Source: Streptomyces sparsogenes (GTDB lineage: Bacteria; Actinomycetota; Actinomycetes; Streptomycetales; Streptomycetaceae). From it: a stretch of DNA of 64,000 nucleotides. The notes beneath the pieces were generated by a model. That model did not search any database. It saw only the letters and a program-made list of their open reading frames with translations, and was not told the DNA's origin. Shown one piece after another: positions 9,036 to 17,983 of the stretch (position 1 is its first letter; every line of letters begins with the position of its first letter). Made by a program: the position numbers and the translations under genes. The stretch covers positions 64,501 through 128,500 of the forward strand of contig NZ_MAXF01000013.1 in the NCBI RefSeq assembly GCF_001704635.1. The letters run 5' to 3'.

Positions 9036-10152
9036 ACGGCCCGCCGAGGCGACCGCCGGGCCGGCCCGCGGCATGTCCGGCGACACGTCCGCCGGTCCGG
9101 CCGCCGGGTTCGACCCGCGCCATCTGCATCACCACGGTGACGCTGAGGTGCGGGGCCCGGGCGCGGGGCTGACGGATCTGGCGGTCAATGTCCGGGCCGG
9201 CACGCCTCCCGGCTGGCTCAAGGCCCGGCTGGCCGCCGCGCTCGACACCCTGGCCGCCTACCCGGACGGCGGTCCGGCGCGGCGCGCGGTCGCCGCGCGG
9301 CATGGCGTGCCGGAGGCACGGGTGCTGCTGACCGCGGGGGCGGCGGAGGCGTTCGTCCTGCTGGCGCGCGCCCTTCCGGTGCGGCGCCCGGTCGTGGTGC
9401 ACCCGCAGTTCACCGAGCCGGAGGCCGCGCTGCGGGACGCCGGGCACCGGGTGGAGCGGGTGGTGCTCGACGAGCGGGACGGCTTCCGGCTGGATCCGGG
9501 CGCGGTGCCGGACGAGGCGGATCTGGTGGTGGTCGGGAATCCCACCAACCCGACGTCCGTGCTGCACCCGGCGGACGCGGTGGCCGCCCTGGCCCGCCCC
9601 GGGCGGACGCTGGTGGTGGACGAGGCGTTCATGGACGCCGTGCCCGGCGAGCGGGAGTCGCTCGCCGCCCGCACCGATGTGCCGGGTCTCGTCGTGCTGC
9701 GCAGCCTCACCAAGACCTGGGGGCTGGCGGGGCTGCGGATCGGCTATGTGCTGGCCGGGCCGGAGACGGTCGCGGCGCTCGAGCGGGCGCAGCCGCTGTG
9801 GCCGGTGTCCTCCCCGGCGCTGGTGGCGGCGGAGGCCTGCTGCGAGCCCGCGGCGCTCGCCGAGGCGGCGCGGGCGGCGGACGCCATCGCCGCCGACCGG
9901 GCCCATCTGGCCGCCCGGCTGGCGGAGTTCGAGGAGGTCCGGGTGTGTGCCCCGGCGGCCGGACCCTTCCTGCTGGTCCGGCTGCCTGAGGCCACCGCGG
10001 TCCGCGCCCGCCTGCGCGAGTTCGGTTTCGCGGTGCGGCGCGGTGACACGTTTCCGGGTCTCGGCCCGGAGTGGCTGCGGCTCGCGGTCCGCGACCCGGC
10101 CACGACCGACCGCTTCGTCACCGCCCTGGCGAAGGCTCTCGCCGAGCGGTGA
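9025..10152 (+). CDS. cobC: CobC-type PLP-dependent aminotransferase/decarboxylase
   Basis: Fold-type I PLP enzyme of the HisC/CobC group. In cobalamin clusters these act as threonine-phosphate decarboxylases supplying (R)-1-amino-2-propanol phosphate. Seen: LTDLAVNVRAGTPPGWLK near the start (substrate pocket), the YPDGG motif, GNPTNPTS, LVVDEAFMD, and the Schiff-base Lys in LRSLTKTWGLAGLRIGY. The chosen ATG at 9025 overlaps cbiX by 11 nt. A second ATG at 9073 is possible because the first ~25 residues are low complexity. It is the last gene of the cobalamin run, followed by a strong hairpin. Confidence 0.9.
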   Translation: MSAERPAEATAGPARGMSGDTSAGPAAGFDPRHLHHHGDAEVRGPGAGLTDLAVNVRAGTPPGWLKARLAAALDTLAAYPDGGPARRAVAARHGVPEARVLLTAGAAEAFVLLARALPVRRPVVVHPQFTEPEAALRDAGHRVERVVLDERDGFRLDPGAVPDEADLVVVGNPTNPTSVLHPADAVAALARPGRTLVVDEAFMDAVPGERESLAARTDVPGLVVLRSLTKTWGLAGLRIGYVLAGPETVAALERAQPLWPVSSPALVAAEACCEPAALAEAARAADAIAADRAHLAARLAEFEEVRVCAPAAGPFLLVRLPEATAVRARLREFGFAVRRGDTFPGLGPEWLRLAVRDPATTDRFVTALAKALAER

Positions 10153-10189
10153 CGCGCGGCCGGTCAAGGCCGGTCAGGACCGGTCAGGG

Positions 10190-10225
10190 CCAGCCGTGCA
10201 CCGGTCAGGACCGGTGCACGGCTGG
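10190..10225. terminator. Bidirectional terminator, 16-bp perfect stem
   Basis: Perfect inverted repeat with a 4-nt loop (arms 10190-10205 and 10210-10225, core CAGCCGTGCACCGGT) between convergent cobC and the LAETG protein gene. It lacks a U-run, as is common in Streptomyces. It is preceded by short CCGGTCA direct repeats. Confidence 0.85.
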
Positions 10226-10236
10226 ACCGCGCCGGG

Positions 10237-11190
10237 TCAGACCCCGTCGCCCGCCCCGGCGCCGCGACGCCGGCGGCCCAGGACGACGGCGCCGCCGCCC
10301 AGGGCCAGCAGGGCCGCGCCGCCGGCCACCAGGTACGGCGTGGCCGAGCTGCCGCCGGTCTCGGCGAGGTGTTCCGGCTTCTTCGGACCGGGGGCGGCCT
10401 GGGAGCCGATCCCGGAGCCCGGGGCGCCCGGGGCCTCACAGGTCGCCTCGGCCAGGGTGACCTTCCCCTCGACCTCGGAGACGTTCAGCTTGAGCGGGTT
10501 CACCGAGACGTTCAGCTCGAGTGCCGTGGCCGCGGCGGTGCGGGACGTGGTCGCGGTGCGCGACAGGTCCAGCCGGACGGTGCCGACCGCGGGCACGTCC
10601 ACCGTGGTGGTGCCGCTGGAGGAGAGGGTGGCCTTCTTGCCGAGCACGACCACGTCACCCAGCACGTTGGACTGGGCGGTGGGCCGCTTGCCCGCCTTGC
10701 AGACCGCCTTCGAGGTGACCTGCTGGACCTCGATCAGCGGCACGGCCGGCAGCCCGGGGAGGTGCACCTTGGCGTGCGCGAGGTTGGCGTAGCCCTCGGC
10801 GCGGGACTTGTCGACGGTGCCACGCGCGGTGGCCACGTCCGCGCGCAGGACGTTGAACGGCTTGCCCCCCTCGACGCCGTCCAGTGTCGCGCTGAGCGCG
10901 GTCTTGTTGGCGGAGGCCGGCGCGCGCACCTCGTTGAGGGCGAGCGCCAGCGGCGCCTTGACCGTCTTGTTGAGCGTCGAGACGGTCAGATCGGCGCGGA
11001 GCACGGCCGCGCCGGCTCCGCCCGTCTGGTGCGTGCTCGTCTTGGCTGCCTCGCCCGCCTTGCCGTCGCCGTCGGTGGCGTGCGCCGCGCTCGCGGGCAG
11101 CAGGCCGAGGACGGTGACGGCGGCAGCGGCCGTGGCGGCCGCCAGACGGCGGGCGGGCATGCCGGAGTAGGTGTTGGTGGAACAGGACAC
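10237..11190 (-). CDS. Secreted LAETG-anchored cell-surface protein (SCO1860-like)
   Basis: Predicted exported wall protein of 317 residues. The N-terminal signal peptide is a basic MPARR segment, an Ala/Val/Leu core and an Ala-rich cleavage region. The C-terminus holds the sortase signal LAETGG, a hydrophobic helix of about 20 residues (LVAGGAALLALGGGAVVLG) and RRRR. This is a complete class E-type sortase sorting motif. The middle part is a single beta-rich domain of unknown function (LSATLDGVEGG, two Cys). The GTG at 11190 has a GGGGGT Shine-Dalgarno-like run upstream; the ATG at 11160 is the alternative. It is convergent with cobC. No sortase gene is visible nearby. Confidence 0.82.
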   Translation of the reverse strand: MSCSTNTYSGMPARRLAAATAAAAVTVLGLLPASAAHATDGDGKAGEAAKTSTHQTGGAGAAVLRADLTVSTLNKTVKAPLALALNEVRAPASANKTALSATLDGVEGGKPFNVLRADVATARGTVDKSRAEGYANLAHAKVHLPGLPAVPLIEVQQVTSKAVCKAGKRPTAQSNVLGDVVVLGKKATLSSSGTTTVDVPAVGTVRLDLSRTATTSRTAAATALELNVSVNPLKLNVSEVEGKVTLAEATCEAPGAPGSGIGSQAAPGPKKPEHLAETGGSSATPYLVAGGAALLALGGGAVVLGRRRRGAGAGDGV

Positions 11191-11271
11191 GTGAGTTGAC
11201 CCCCACAGGAGAACATGGAGCCATCGGCGACCCGCCACGGGGGGACATCACGGGCGCCGACGGCATCGACC

Positions 11272-11286
11272 CCGCAATATTTGCGG
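11272..11286. promoter_or_regulatory. Palindrome CCGCAA-TAT-TTGCGG upstream of the LAETG protein gene
   Basis: Perfect 6+6 bp inverted repeat 82 nt upstream of the chosen start, with another TTGCGGG half-site near 11310. The 11191-11408 gap is otherwise featureless. It looks like an operator; the regulator is unknown. Confidence 0.45.
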
Positions 11287-11408
11287 CATGCAAGGCCAAC
11301 TCGCAGGTTTGCGGGATCAGTTCATCCCAACGAGTGCAATTCGCCGGTGTGTTCGGTCCTGCGAAATCCCGGGGTACCGCCGCGCAGAAGACCCCCGCAG
11401 GCCCCCGC

Positions 11409-12518
11409 TCAGCCGACCACCCGCCCGCGCAGCACCACCCGCCGCGGCGCCGTCAGCACACGCACATCCGCCCGCGGGTCGGACTCGTACACGACCAGGT
11501 CCGCGGGCGCGCCCTCGGTGAGCCCGGGCCGCCCGAGCCAGGCCCGCGCGCCCCAGGTCGCCGCCGACAGCGCGGCCGTCGCCGGGATGCCGGCCTTGAC
11601 CAGCTCGGCGACCTCGAGGCCGACCAGGCCGTGCGGGAGCGAACCGCCCGCGTCCGTGCCGGTGTAGATGGGCACGCCCGCGTCGTAGGCCGCGCGCACG
11701 GTGTCGTAGCGGCGCTCGTGCAGCCGCCGCATGTGGTCCGCCCAGCGCGGGAACTTCTTCTCCCCGCCCTTCGCCAGGTCGGGGAAGGTGGCGATGTTGA
11801 CCAGGGTCGGGACGATCGCGACACCGCGCTCCGCGAAGAGCGGGATGGTCTCCTCGGTCAGTCCCGTGGCGTGCTCGACGCAGTCGATCCCCGCCTCCAC
11901 CAGCGGGGCCAGGGTCTCCTCCGCGAAGCAGTGCGCGGTGACCCGCGCGCCGAGACGGTGGGCCTCGGCGATGGCCGCCTCGGCCTCCGCGCGCGGCCAG
12001 CAGGCCGCCAGGTCCCCGACCTCCCGGTCGATCCAGTCGCCGACCAGCTTGACCCAGCCGTCCCCGCGCCGCGCCTCCCGCGCCACGTACGCCACCAGCT
12101 CCTCGGGCTCGATCTCGTGGGCGTAGTTGCGGATGTAGCGCTTGGTCCGGGCGATGTGGCGGCCCGCCCGGATGATCCGGGGCAGGTCCTCGCGGTCGTC
12201 GATCCAGCGCGTGTCGGCGGGCGACCCGGCGTCCCGCAGCAGCAGCGCACCGGCCTCCCGCTCGGTCAGCGCCTGCTTCTCGCTGGTCGAGTCGTCGACG
12301 GCGCCGTGGGTGTCGAGCCCCACGTGGCAGTGCGCGTCCACGAGCCCTGGCAGCACCCACCCCTCGATGGTCCTGACGTCCCGGGCGGCGACCGGCCGCT
12401 CGTAGGTGATCCTCCCGTCCACGACCCACAACTCGTCCCGGATGTCCTCGGCGAGCCCCCCGGCGTCCGGCCCGACGAGCACCCTGCCCTTGATGTGCAG
12501 CACCGCGCTATCCCTCAT
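11409..12518 (-). CDS. Amidohydrolase-family metal-dependent hydrolase
   Basis: 369-residue amidohydrolase of the imidazolonepropionase/prolidase-like group. Metal ligands seen: DAHCHVGLD after the VLPGLVDAH strand, the TAHCFAEE His, IDCVEHATGL, and YTGTDAGG with the catalytic Asp. The N-terminal beta-sandwich (VLHIKGRVLVG) and the C-terminal PADLVVYESDPRADV complete the composite domain. The substrate cannot be read from the sequence. An ATG at 12518 follows CGAGG closely, and a GTG at 12527 is also possible. A TACAGT -10-like box 7 nt upstream suggests nearly leaderless transcription. It is divergent from the sigma factor gene. Confidence 0.88.
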   Translation of the reverse strand: MRDSAVLHIKGRVLVGPDAGGLAEDIRDELWVVDGRITYERPVAARDVRTIEGWVLPGLVDAHCHVGLDTHGAVDDSTSEKQALTEREAGALLLRDAGSPADTRWIDDREDLPRIIRAGRHIARTKRYIRNYAHEIEPEELVAYVAREARRGDGWVKLVGDWIDREVGDLAACWPRAEAEAAIAEAHRLGARVTAHCFAEETLAPLVEAGIDCVEHATGLTEETIPLFAERGVAIVPTLVNIATFPDLAKGGEKKFPRWADHMRRLHERRYDTVRAAYDAGVPIYTGTDAGGSLPHGLVGLEVAELVKAGIPATAALSAATWGARAWLGRPGLTEGAPADLVVYESDPRADVRVLTAPRRVVLRGRVVG

Positions 12519-12654
12519 GCCTCGCACTGTACGAGACTTCGCCGACGCCCTGACCGGCCAATTCCCCAGGGCGAAAACGGCGCCACTCGTACAACACGAA
12601 GAGCGCTGCTACGCTCACGCAACCCACCGGACGAGGGGAAGTGAGGAGGCCCGT

Positions 12655-13458
12655 GTGAGCGCTCCCACCGATGACCCGGCCGCCGTACGCCCTGCACCGG
12701 CGGCCCTGCCCGAGTCGGCGGAGAACACGCCCCCGGCTGCCGCTGGGAGCCGCCCCCCGCCGGACTTACCGGCGGCCGATCCGGAACCCCCGCCCGCGGC
12801 CGGCCCCCCTTCCGCTGCCGATCCCCCGCCCGCGGCCGGCCTCCCGCCCGGATCGGCCCCCGTCGCGCCGGCGGACGCCCGGGACGCCCAGGACGCACAG
12901 GCGGAGTTCCGGGAGTTCTTCGAACGGCACCACGCCGAACTGGCCCGCCTCGCGCATCTGCTGCTCGGCAGCTCGGACGGCGCGGACGACCTCGCCGCCG
13001 ACGCGCTGGTCGCGGTGTGGCACCAGTGGGACCGGGTGCGGGCCGCCGAGCACCCGGCCGCGTACGCCCGGGGCGTGGTGGCCAATCTGGCGCGCTCCAG
13101 GATCCGCAGCCTGGTCCGCGAGCGCCGCCGGGTGGCGCTCTTCTCCTCCCAGCGCGCCGACCACGTCGACGACCCGGACGTCTCCGCCGTGGTGGACGTG
13201 CAGGCGGCGCTGGTGCGGCTGCCGTTCCGCAAGCGCGCCTGTGTGGTGCTGCGGCACGCCTTCGATCTGTCGGAGCGGGAGACCGCGCGTACGCTCGGCA
13301 TCTCGGTGGGCACGGTCAAGAGCCAGACCTCCCGGGGCATCGCGGAGCTGGAGCGGCTGCTGGGCTCGGCGCACGGCGGCGAGCGGCCGCCCGTCCCGGG
13401 TCCGCAGGAGACCGTACGGAAACTCCACCCTGGTCATGCGGGAGGGAACGGTCGATGA
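12655..13458 (+). CDS. SigE-family RNA polymerase sigma factor (ECF-type)
   Basis: Small sigma-70 protein. Region 2 spans FREFFERHHAELARLAHLLLGS to RERRR, and region 4 contains LPFRKRACVVLRHAFDLSERETARTLGISVGTVKSQTSRGI. This is typical of the actinobacterial SigE-like group (TIGR02983 type). The first ~75 residues are a Pro/Ala/Asp-rich tail with PPPAAG-like repeats, absent from most family members. GAGGAG lies 6 nt before the GTG. The stop overlaps the ATG of the next gene, so sigma factor and membrane protein are coupled. It sits directly upstream of the ectoine operon. Confidence 0.9.
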   Translation: MSAPTDDPAAVRPAPAALPESAENTPPAAAGSRPPPDLPAADPEPPPAAGPPSAADPPPAAGLPPGSAPVAPADARDAQDAQAEFREFFERHHAELARLAHLLLGSSDGADDLAADALVAVWHQWDRVRAAEHPAAYARGVVANLARSRIRSLVRERRRVALFSSQRADHVDDPDVSAVVDVQAALVRLPFRKRACVVLRHAFDLSERETARTLGISVGTVKSQTSRGIAELERLLGSAHGGERPPVPGPQETVRKLHPGHAGGNGR

Positions 13459-14249
13459 TCGACCACCGCGAGCGGCACGGCCGGATCGATGTCGCCGCCG
13501 AACTGCGCGCCGCCGCCCGGTCGCACCGGCCGGACCGGGCCCGCATGCTGGCCCGGGTGAGCGCGGGGATGGCGCCGGGTGGCCGGGGGCGCCCCGGGCG
13601 CGGGGCCGGGCGCGGGTGGACCCGTGTGGCGGGCCCGGTCGCCGGGCTCGCGGCGGCCGTCGCGGCCGCGGGGATCGTGGTGCTGGCCACGGAGCCGGCG
13701 CAGCGGCCGCAGACCGTGCGGACGTCGAGCGAGCCCGCCGCGCCGCCGGCCCACGCGGGGCGGGGCGGGACGGGGCGGGAGACGGAGGACGGGTCACAGC
13801 GCCACACTCCGACCGCCTCCCCCACCGCGGTCGGTCCAAACCACCTCGCCGACCCCGTGGTCCGGTCGAGCGGCGAGATCGACCCGGGGTCCAATCCGTA
13901 CTGGGCGCAGAGCGATGTGATCGTGACGAACGGCAAGCCGCTGACCTCGCTGACGGTCGAGCTGCGGGTCGCGCACACCGGAGGGGTGCTCACCACCGGC
14001 TCCTGGAGCACGCTGCCCAAGGACGACCTCGAGGTCTCGGTGCGCGACGAGGGCGGTGCGCTGGTGTACCGCTGGACGCTGAAGGACGGGGCCACGGTGC
14101 CCGCGGGGCGGCATGTCTTCGCCGGGCAGTACGACCACGCCGAGGGCGAGCGGGAGATCACCGGGGACCGCTACTCGGCCAGCGGCTACGGCCCCTCGGG
14201 CGCCTTCGCCGTCCGGGACGGATTCCACAAAGTCCGCCCAACCAAGTGA
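13455..14249 (+). CDS. Single-pass membrane protein coupled to the sigma factor
   Basis: 264-residue protein: an N-terminal cytoplasmic segment of about 50 basic residues, one transmembrane helix near 57-77 (VAGPVAGLAAAVAAAGIVVLA), a Pro/Ser/Thr-rich stalk and an extracytoplasmic beta-rich domain (LTSLTVELRVAHTGG to HVFAGQYDHAEGER). Translational coupling to the sigma gene (ATGA at 13455-13458) suggests a sigma-associated sensor or anti-sigma role, but there is no HxxxCxxC zinc anti-sigma motif. The function is inferred from position only. Confidence 0.75.
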   Translation: MIDHRERHGRIDVAAELRAAARSHRPDRARMLARVSAGMAPGGRGRPGRGAGRGWTRVAGPVAGLAAAVAAAGIVVLATEPAQRPQTVRTSSEPAAPPAHAGRGGTGRETEDGSQRHTPTASPTAVGPNHLADPVVRSSGEIDPGSNPYWAQSDVIVTNGKPLTSLTVELRVAHTGGVLTTGSWSTLPKDDLEVSVRDEGGALVYRWTLKDGATVPAGRHVFAGQYDHAEGEREITGDRYSASGYGPSGAFAVRDGFHKVRPTK

Positions 14250-14601
14250 GGCGAGGCAATCCGGGGGAACCCAGGTGAATTCCCGATGGCTCGTCGGGAT
14301 ATAAAGAGAGCACCTTTTTGAATACAGGTTCCCATCTTCGTTTGCCCGCTTTCCGGACTCCTAAACGCCGAGATTTCGTAACCCGGAAGCGCTGCAATTC
14401 GAGGGCGTCACCCGGCCGTTACGCGAATGTGACACACTCCACACGCCGACCGTTTCGCCCCGGTAACTCCCTGACAAAACAATACTTTTCAACAACCCTC
14501 TCGTGCGCACGCGCGTCCCCGCGCGATATCACACCCACCCCTCTTCGGGTAACCCCTCACCTCGATGCAATTTCAGATTGTGCTGGGTAAATTCAATCCG
14601 C
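14250..14601 (+). promoter_or_regulatory. 352-nt upstream region of the ectoine operon
   Basis: No gene seen. The stretch is markedly more AT-rich than its surroundings. It holds a 6-bp hairpin (TCCCGA...TCGGGA, 14281-14299) just after the preceding gene, which may terminate it. Near the 3' end a TAAATT box lies about 8 nt before the ectA ATG with no obvious Shine-Dalgarno, suggesting a short or absent leader. The osmotic or heat control elements of ectA are expected here, but none can be named from sequence. Confidence 0.5.
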
Positions 14602-15147
14602 ATGACCGCCGCACAAGCAGACCTTGCAGGTGCCCGAAGAGAAATGCCGGAAGGACTGACACTCGAGGCCCCCCGCATCGAGGACGGAACCGCTATCTGG
14701 CGCATCGCCCGCGACTCGGGGACGTTGGACCTGAACTCCTCCTACAGCTATCTGCTGTGGTGTCGCGACTTCGCCGCCACCTCCGTGGTGGCCCGGAACG
14801 CGCAGGGGAAACCGGTCGGCTTCGTCACCGGTTACCTCCGCCCGCAGCGCCCCCGGACCCTGGTGGTCTGGCAGGTCGCCGTGGACCGGGCGTGGCGTGG
14901 CCGGGGGCTGGCCGCCGCCCTGCTGGACGGGCTGACCGCGCGCGTCGCCGAGCAGTCGGACATCCACAACGTCGAGACCACGATCACCCCGGACAACACC
15001 GCCTCCAACCGGCTGTTCACCTCCTTCGCCGAACGGCACGGCGCGCCCGTCGAACGCGAGGTGCTGTTCGACGGCGGGCTGTTCCCCGACGGCGGCCACG
15101 AGCCGGAGGTGCTGTACCGCATCGGCCCGCTCGCCGCCTCCACCTGA
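14602..15147 (+). CDS. ectA: L-2,4-diaminobutyrate acetyltransferase EctA
   Basis: GNAT-fold acetyltransferase making N-gamma-acetyl-diaminobutyrate, the second step of ectoine synthesis. The 181-residue protein has the characteristic [15 protein letters not shown] substrate segment, the acetyl-CoA loop [18 protein letters not shown], and [18 protein letters not shown]. The ATG at 14602 is in frame with the family start. First gene of ectABCD, with 74 nt to ectB. Confidence 0.97.
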   Translation: MTAAQADLAGARREMPEGLTLEAPRIEDGTAIWRIARDSGTLDLNSSYSYLLWCRDFAATSVVARNAQGKPVGFVTGYLRPQRPRTLVVWQVAVDRAWRGRGLAAALLDGLTARVAEQSDIHNVETTITPDNTASNRLFTSFAERHGAPVEREVLFDGGLFPDGGHEPEVLYRIGPLAAST

Positions 15148-15221
15148 GGCCCCACCCCTCGTCCCGAGCCCTCGCCCAAGACTTCTTCACCCCCCTCACA
15201 CCCCTCTCCCAGGAGATCGCT

Positions 15222-16490
15222 GTGACCATCACCCCGCCCGCCCTGAGCGTCTTCGAGGCCCTGGAGTCGGAGGTGCGCAGCTACTGCCGCGGCTGGCCCG
15301 CCGTCTTCGACCGCGCACAGGGCAGCTACATGTACGACGAGGACGGCCACACCTACCTCGACTTCTTCGCCGGGGCCGGAGCGCTCAACTACGGCCACAA
15401 CAATCCGGTCCTCAAACGCGCGCTGCTGGACTACATCGAGCGCGACGGCGTCACCCACGGTCTGGACATGGGCACCACCGCCAAGCGCGCCTTCCTGGAG
15501 TCCTTCCAGAACAACGTGCTGCGCCCGCGCGACCTGCCGTACAAGGTCATGTTCCCGGGGCCGACGGGCACCAACGCCGTGGAGGCGGCCCTGAAGCTGG
15601 CCCGCAAGGTCAAGGGGCGCGAGTCCATCGTGTCCTTCACCAACGCCTTCCACGGGATGTCGCTGGGCGCGCTCGCCGTGACCGGCAACGCCTTCAAGCG
15701 GGCCGGCGCGGGCATCCCGCTGGTCCACGGCACCCCGATGCCGTTCGACAACTACCTGGACGGGCGGGTGCCCGACTTCCTGTGGTTCGAGCGGCTGCTG
15801 GAGGACCAGGGCTCCGGCCTCAACCAGCCCGCCGCCGTCATCGTCGAGACGGTGCAGGGCGAGGGCGGCATCAACGTGGCGCGCGCCGAGTGGCTGCGCG
15901 GCCTGGCCGAGCTGTGCAAGCGCCGCGACATGCTGCTGATCGTCGACGACATCCAGATGGGCTGCGGCCGGACCGGCCCGTTCTTCTCCTTCGAGGAGGC
16001 GGGCATCACCCCGGACATCGTCACCCTCTCCAAGTCCATCGGCGGCTACGGGCTGCCCATGTCGCTGGCGCTGTTCCGCCCCGAGCTGGACGTCTGGGAG
16101 CCGGGCGAGCACAACGGCACCTTCCGTGGCAACAACCCGGCCTTCGTCACCGCCGCCGCGGCCCTGAACACGTACTGGGCGGACGGCCAGATGGAGAAGC
16201 AGACGCTGGCCCGCGGCGAGCAGGTCGAGCAGGCGCTGCGCGCGATCTGCGAGGAGCACGTCCGGCTGGGCGCCGAGTACCGCGGCCGCGGGCTGGTCTG
16301 GGGCCTGGAGTTCACCGACCGCTCGCGCGCCTCGGCGGTGTGCGCCCGCGCCTTCGAGCTCGGCCTGCTGGTGGAGACCTCGGGCCCGGAGAGCGAGGTC
16401 GTCAAGCTGCTGCCGCCGCTGACCGTCTCCCCCGAGGAGCTGGACGAGGGGCTGCGGACCCTCGCCCGCGCGGTGCGCGAGACCGCCTGA
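15222..16490 (+). CDS. ectB: Diaminobutyrate-2-oxoglutarate transaminase EctB
   Basis: PLP class III transaminase converting aspartate semialdehyde and glutamate to 2,4-diaminobutyrate, the first ectoine step. 422 residues. Seen: the [18 protein letters not shown] start, [19 protein letters not shown] (phosphate-binding loop), the [11 protein letters not shown]sp, the PLP Lys in [13 protein letters not shown], and [17 protein letters not shown] lies 7 nt upstream of the GTG start. Confidence 0.98.
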   Translation: MTITPPALSVFEALESEVRSYCRGWPAVFDRAQGSYMYDEDGHTYLDFFAGAGALNYGHNNPVLKRALLDYIERDGVTHGLDMGTTAKRAFLESFQNNVLRPRDLPYKVMFPGPTGTNAVEAALKLARKVKGRESIVSFTNAFHGMSLGALAVTGNAFKRAGAGIPLVHGTPMPFDNYLDGRVPDFLWFERLLEDQGSGLNQPAAVIVETVQGEGGINVARAEWLRGLAELCKRRDMLLIVDDIQMGCGRTGPFFSFEEAGITPDIVTLSKSIGGYGLPMSLALFRPELDVWEPGEHNGTFRGNNPAFVTAAAALNTYWADGQMEKQTLARGEQVEQALRAICEEHVRLGAEYRGRGLVWGLEFTDRSRASAVCARAFELGLLVETSGPESEVVKLLPPLTVSPEELDEGLRTLARAVRETA

Positions 16491-16606
16491 GGCGTTCCCC
16501 GGGGCGCCCGCGTCACCCCCGGCACACCCGGCACCCCCACATCCCATCCATCTCATCCCACACCGGATCCCACACCGGATCACGAACAGAAAGGCGACCA
16601 TCCACC

Positions 16607-17011
16607 GTGATCGTCCGATCCTTCAAGGACATCGAGGGCACCGAACGGCATGTGAAGGCCAAATCGGGCACCTGGGAGAGCAAGCGCATCGTCCTCGCGA
16701 GGGAGCGGGTGGGCTTCTCGCTGCACGAGACCACGCTCTACGCGGGCACCGAGACGTCGATGTGGTACGCCAACCACATCGAGGCCGTGCTGTGCGTGGA
16801 GGGTGAGGCCGAGCTCACCAACGACGAGACCGGCGAGAAGCACTGGATCACCCCCGGCACCATGTATCTGCTGGACGGGCACGAGAAGCACACGATGCGC
16901 CCGAAGACCGACTTCCGTTGCGTCTGCGTCTTCAACCCGCCGATCACCGGGCGGGAGGACCACGACGAGAACGGCGTGTATCCCCTGATCACCGAGCCGG
17001 AGGAGGTTTGA
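16607..17011 (+). CDS. ectC: L-ectoine synthase EctC
   Basis: Cupin-fold cyclase closing N-gamma-acetyl-diaminobutyrate to ectoine. 134 residues, normal length. Seen: [16 protein letters not shown] at the start, SFSLHET-like [33 protein letters not shown] and the cupin metal region [19 protein letters not shown] start. It is followed by ectD after 5 nt. Confidence 0.98.
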   Translation: MIVRSFKDIEGTERHVKAKSGTWESKRIVLARERVGFSLHETTLYAGTETSMWYANHIEAVLCVEGEAELTNDETGEKHWITPGTMYLLDGHEKHTMRPKTDFRCVCVFNPPITGREDHDENGVYPLITEPEEV

Positions 17012-17016
17012 TCCGG

Positions 17017-17907
17017 ATGACCACCACGGTCGCAGACCTGTACCCGACGCGAGGCAGCTCCGAGACGGTCACCCCCCGGGTGGACCCGGTGGTGTGGTCG
17101 GAGCCCGGGGCGCCCGGCCCGATGCGGCCGTCCGAGCTGAGCGACTTCGACCGCGACGGCTTCCTGGCGATCGAGGAGCTGATCACCCCGGACGAGGTCG
17201 CGGTCTACCGCGCCGAGCTGGACCGGCTGATCTCCGATCCCGGGGTGCGGGCCGACGAGCGCTCGATCATCGAGCCGAAGTCGCAGGACGTGCGGTCGGT
17301 GTTCGAGGTGCACCGGATCAGCGAGGTCTTCGCGAACCTGGTCCGCGACCCGCGCGTGGTGGGCCGGGCCCGCCAGATCCTCGGTTCCGACGTGTACGTC
17401 CACCAGAGCCGGATCAACGTGAAGCCGGGCTTCGGCGCCTCCGGCTTCTACTGGCACTCGGACTTCGAGACCTGGCACGCCGAGGACGGGCTGCCGAACA
17501 TGCGGACGGTGTCCGTCTCGATCGCGCTGACCGAGAACTACGACACCAACGGCGGCCTGATGATCATGCCGGGGTCGCACCGCACGTTCCTGGGCTGCGC
17601 GGGCGCGACGCCCAAGGACAACTACAAGAAGTCGCTGCAGATGCAGGACGCGGGCACCCCCTCGGACGAGGCGCTGACCAAGCTCGCCGACGCGCACGGC
17701 ATCAAGCTGTTCACCGGCAAGGCGGGGTCGGCGACCTGGTTCGACTGCAACTGCATGCACGGGTCGGGCGACAACATCACGCCGTACCCGCGCAGCAATG
17801 TCTTCATCGTCTTCAACAGCGTGGAGAACACGGCGGTCGAGCCGTTCGCGGCGCCCGTCCGGCGGCCGGAGTTCATCGGGGCGCGGGACTTCACCCCCGT
17901 ACGGTGA
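17017..17907 (+). CDS. ectD: Ectoine hydroxylase EctD
   Basis: Fe(II)/2-oxoglutarate dioxygenase (PhyH superfamily) forming 5-hydroxyectoine. 296 residues. The iron-binding facial triad is visible as FYWHSDFETWH (His and Asp) and MHGSGDNITPYPR (His, with the 2-oxoglutarate-binding Arg). QSRINVKPGFGASGFYWHSD is the family hallmark. The start is the ATG after GATCCGG, 5 nt after ectC, and the overlap implies one mRNA. The cell should therefore make hydroxyectoine as well as ectoine. A very strong hairpin follows. Confidence 0.97.
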   Translation: MTTTVADLYPTRGSSETVTPRVDPVVWSEPGAPGPMRPSELSDFDRDGFLAIEELITPDEVAVYRAELDRLISDPGVRADERSIIEPKSQDVRSVFEVHRISEVFANLVRDPRVVGRARQILGSDVYVHQSRINVKPGFGASGFYWHSDFETWHAEDGLPNMRTVSVSIALTENYDTNGGLMIMPGSHRTFLGCAGATPKDNYKKSLQMQDAGTPSDEALTKLADAHGIKLFTGKAGSATWFDCNCMHGSGDNITPYPRSNVFIVFNSVENTAVEPFAAPVRRPEFIGARDFTPVR

Positions 17908-17913
17908 CCCGGC

Positions 17914-17963
17914 CCCCTGGCCGGGGGCGGGCCCGGACCACCGGGCCCGCCCCCGGCCAGGGG
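17914..17963. terminator. Bidirectional terminator, 23-bp perfect stem after ectD
   Basis: Perfect inverted repeat with arms 17914-17936 and 17941-17963 and loop ACCA, between convergent ectD and the class V aminotransferase gene. Confidence 0.92.
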
Positions 17964-17983
17964 TGGTCAGAGGGTGTCTCCCG

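Noticed and set aside
14832..16601. Minus-strand frame of 589 codons over ectA/ectB
   Set aside because: Antisense of ectAB, with no recognisable domain.
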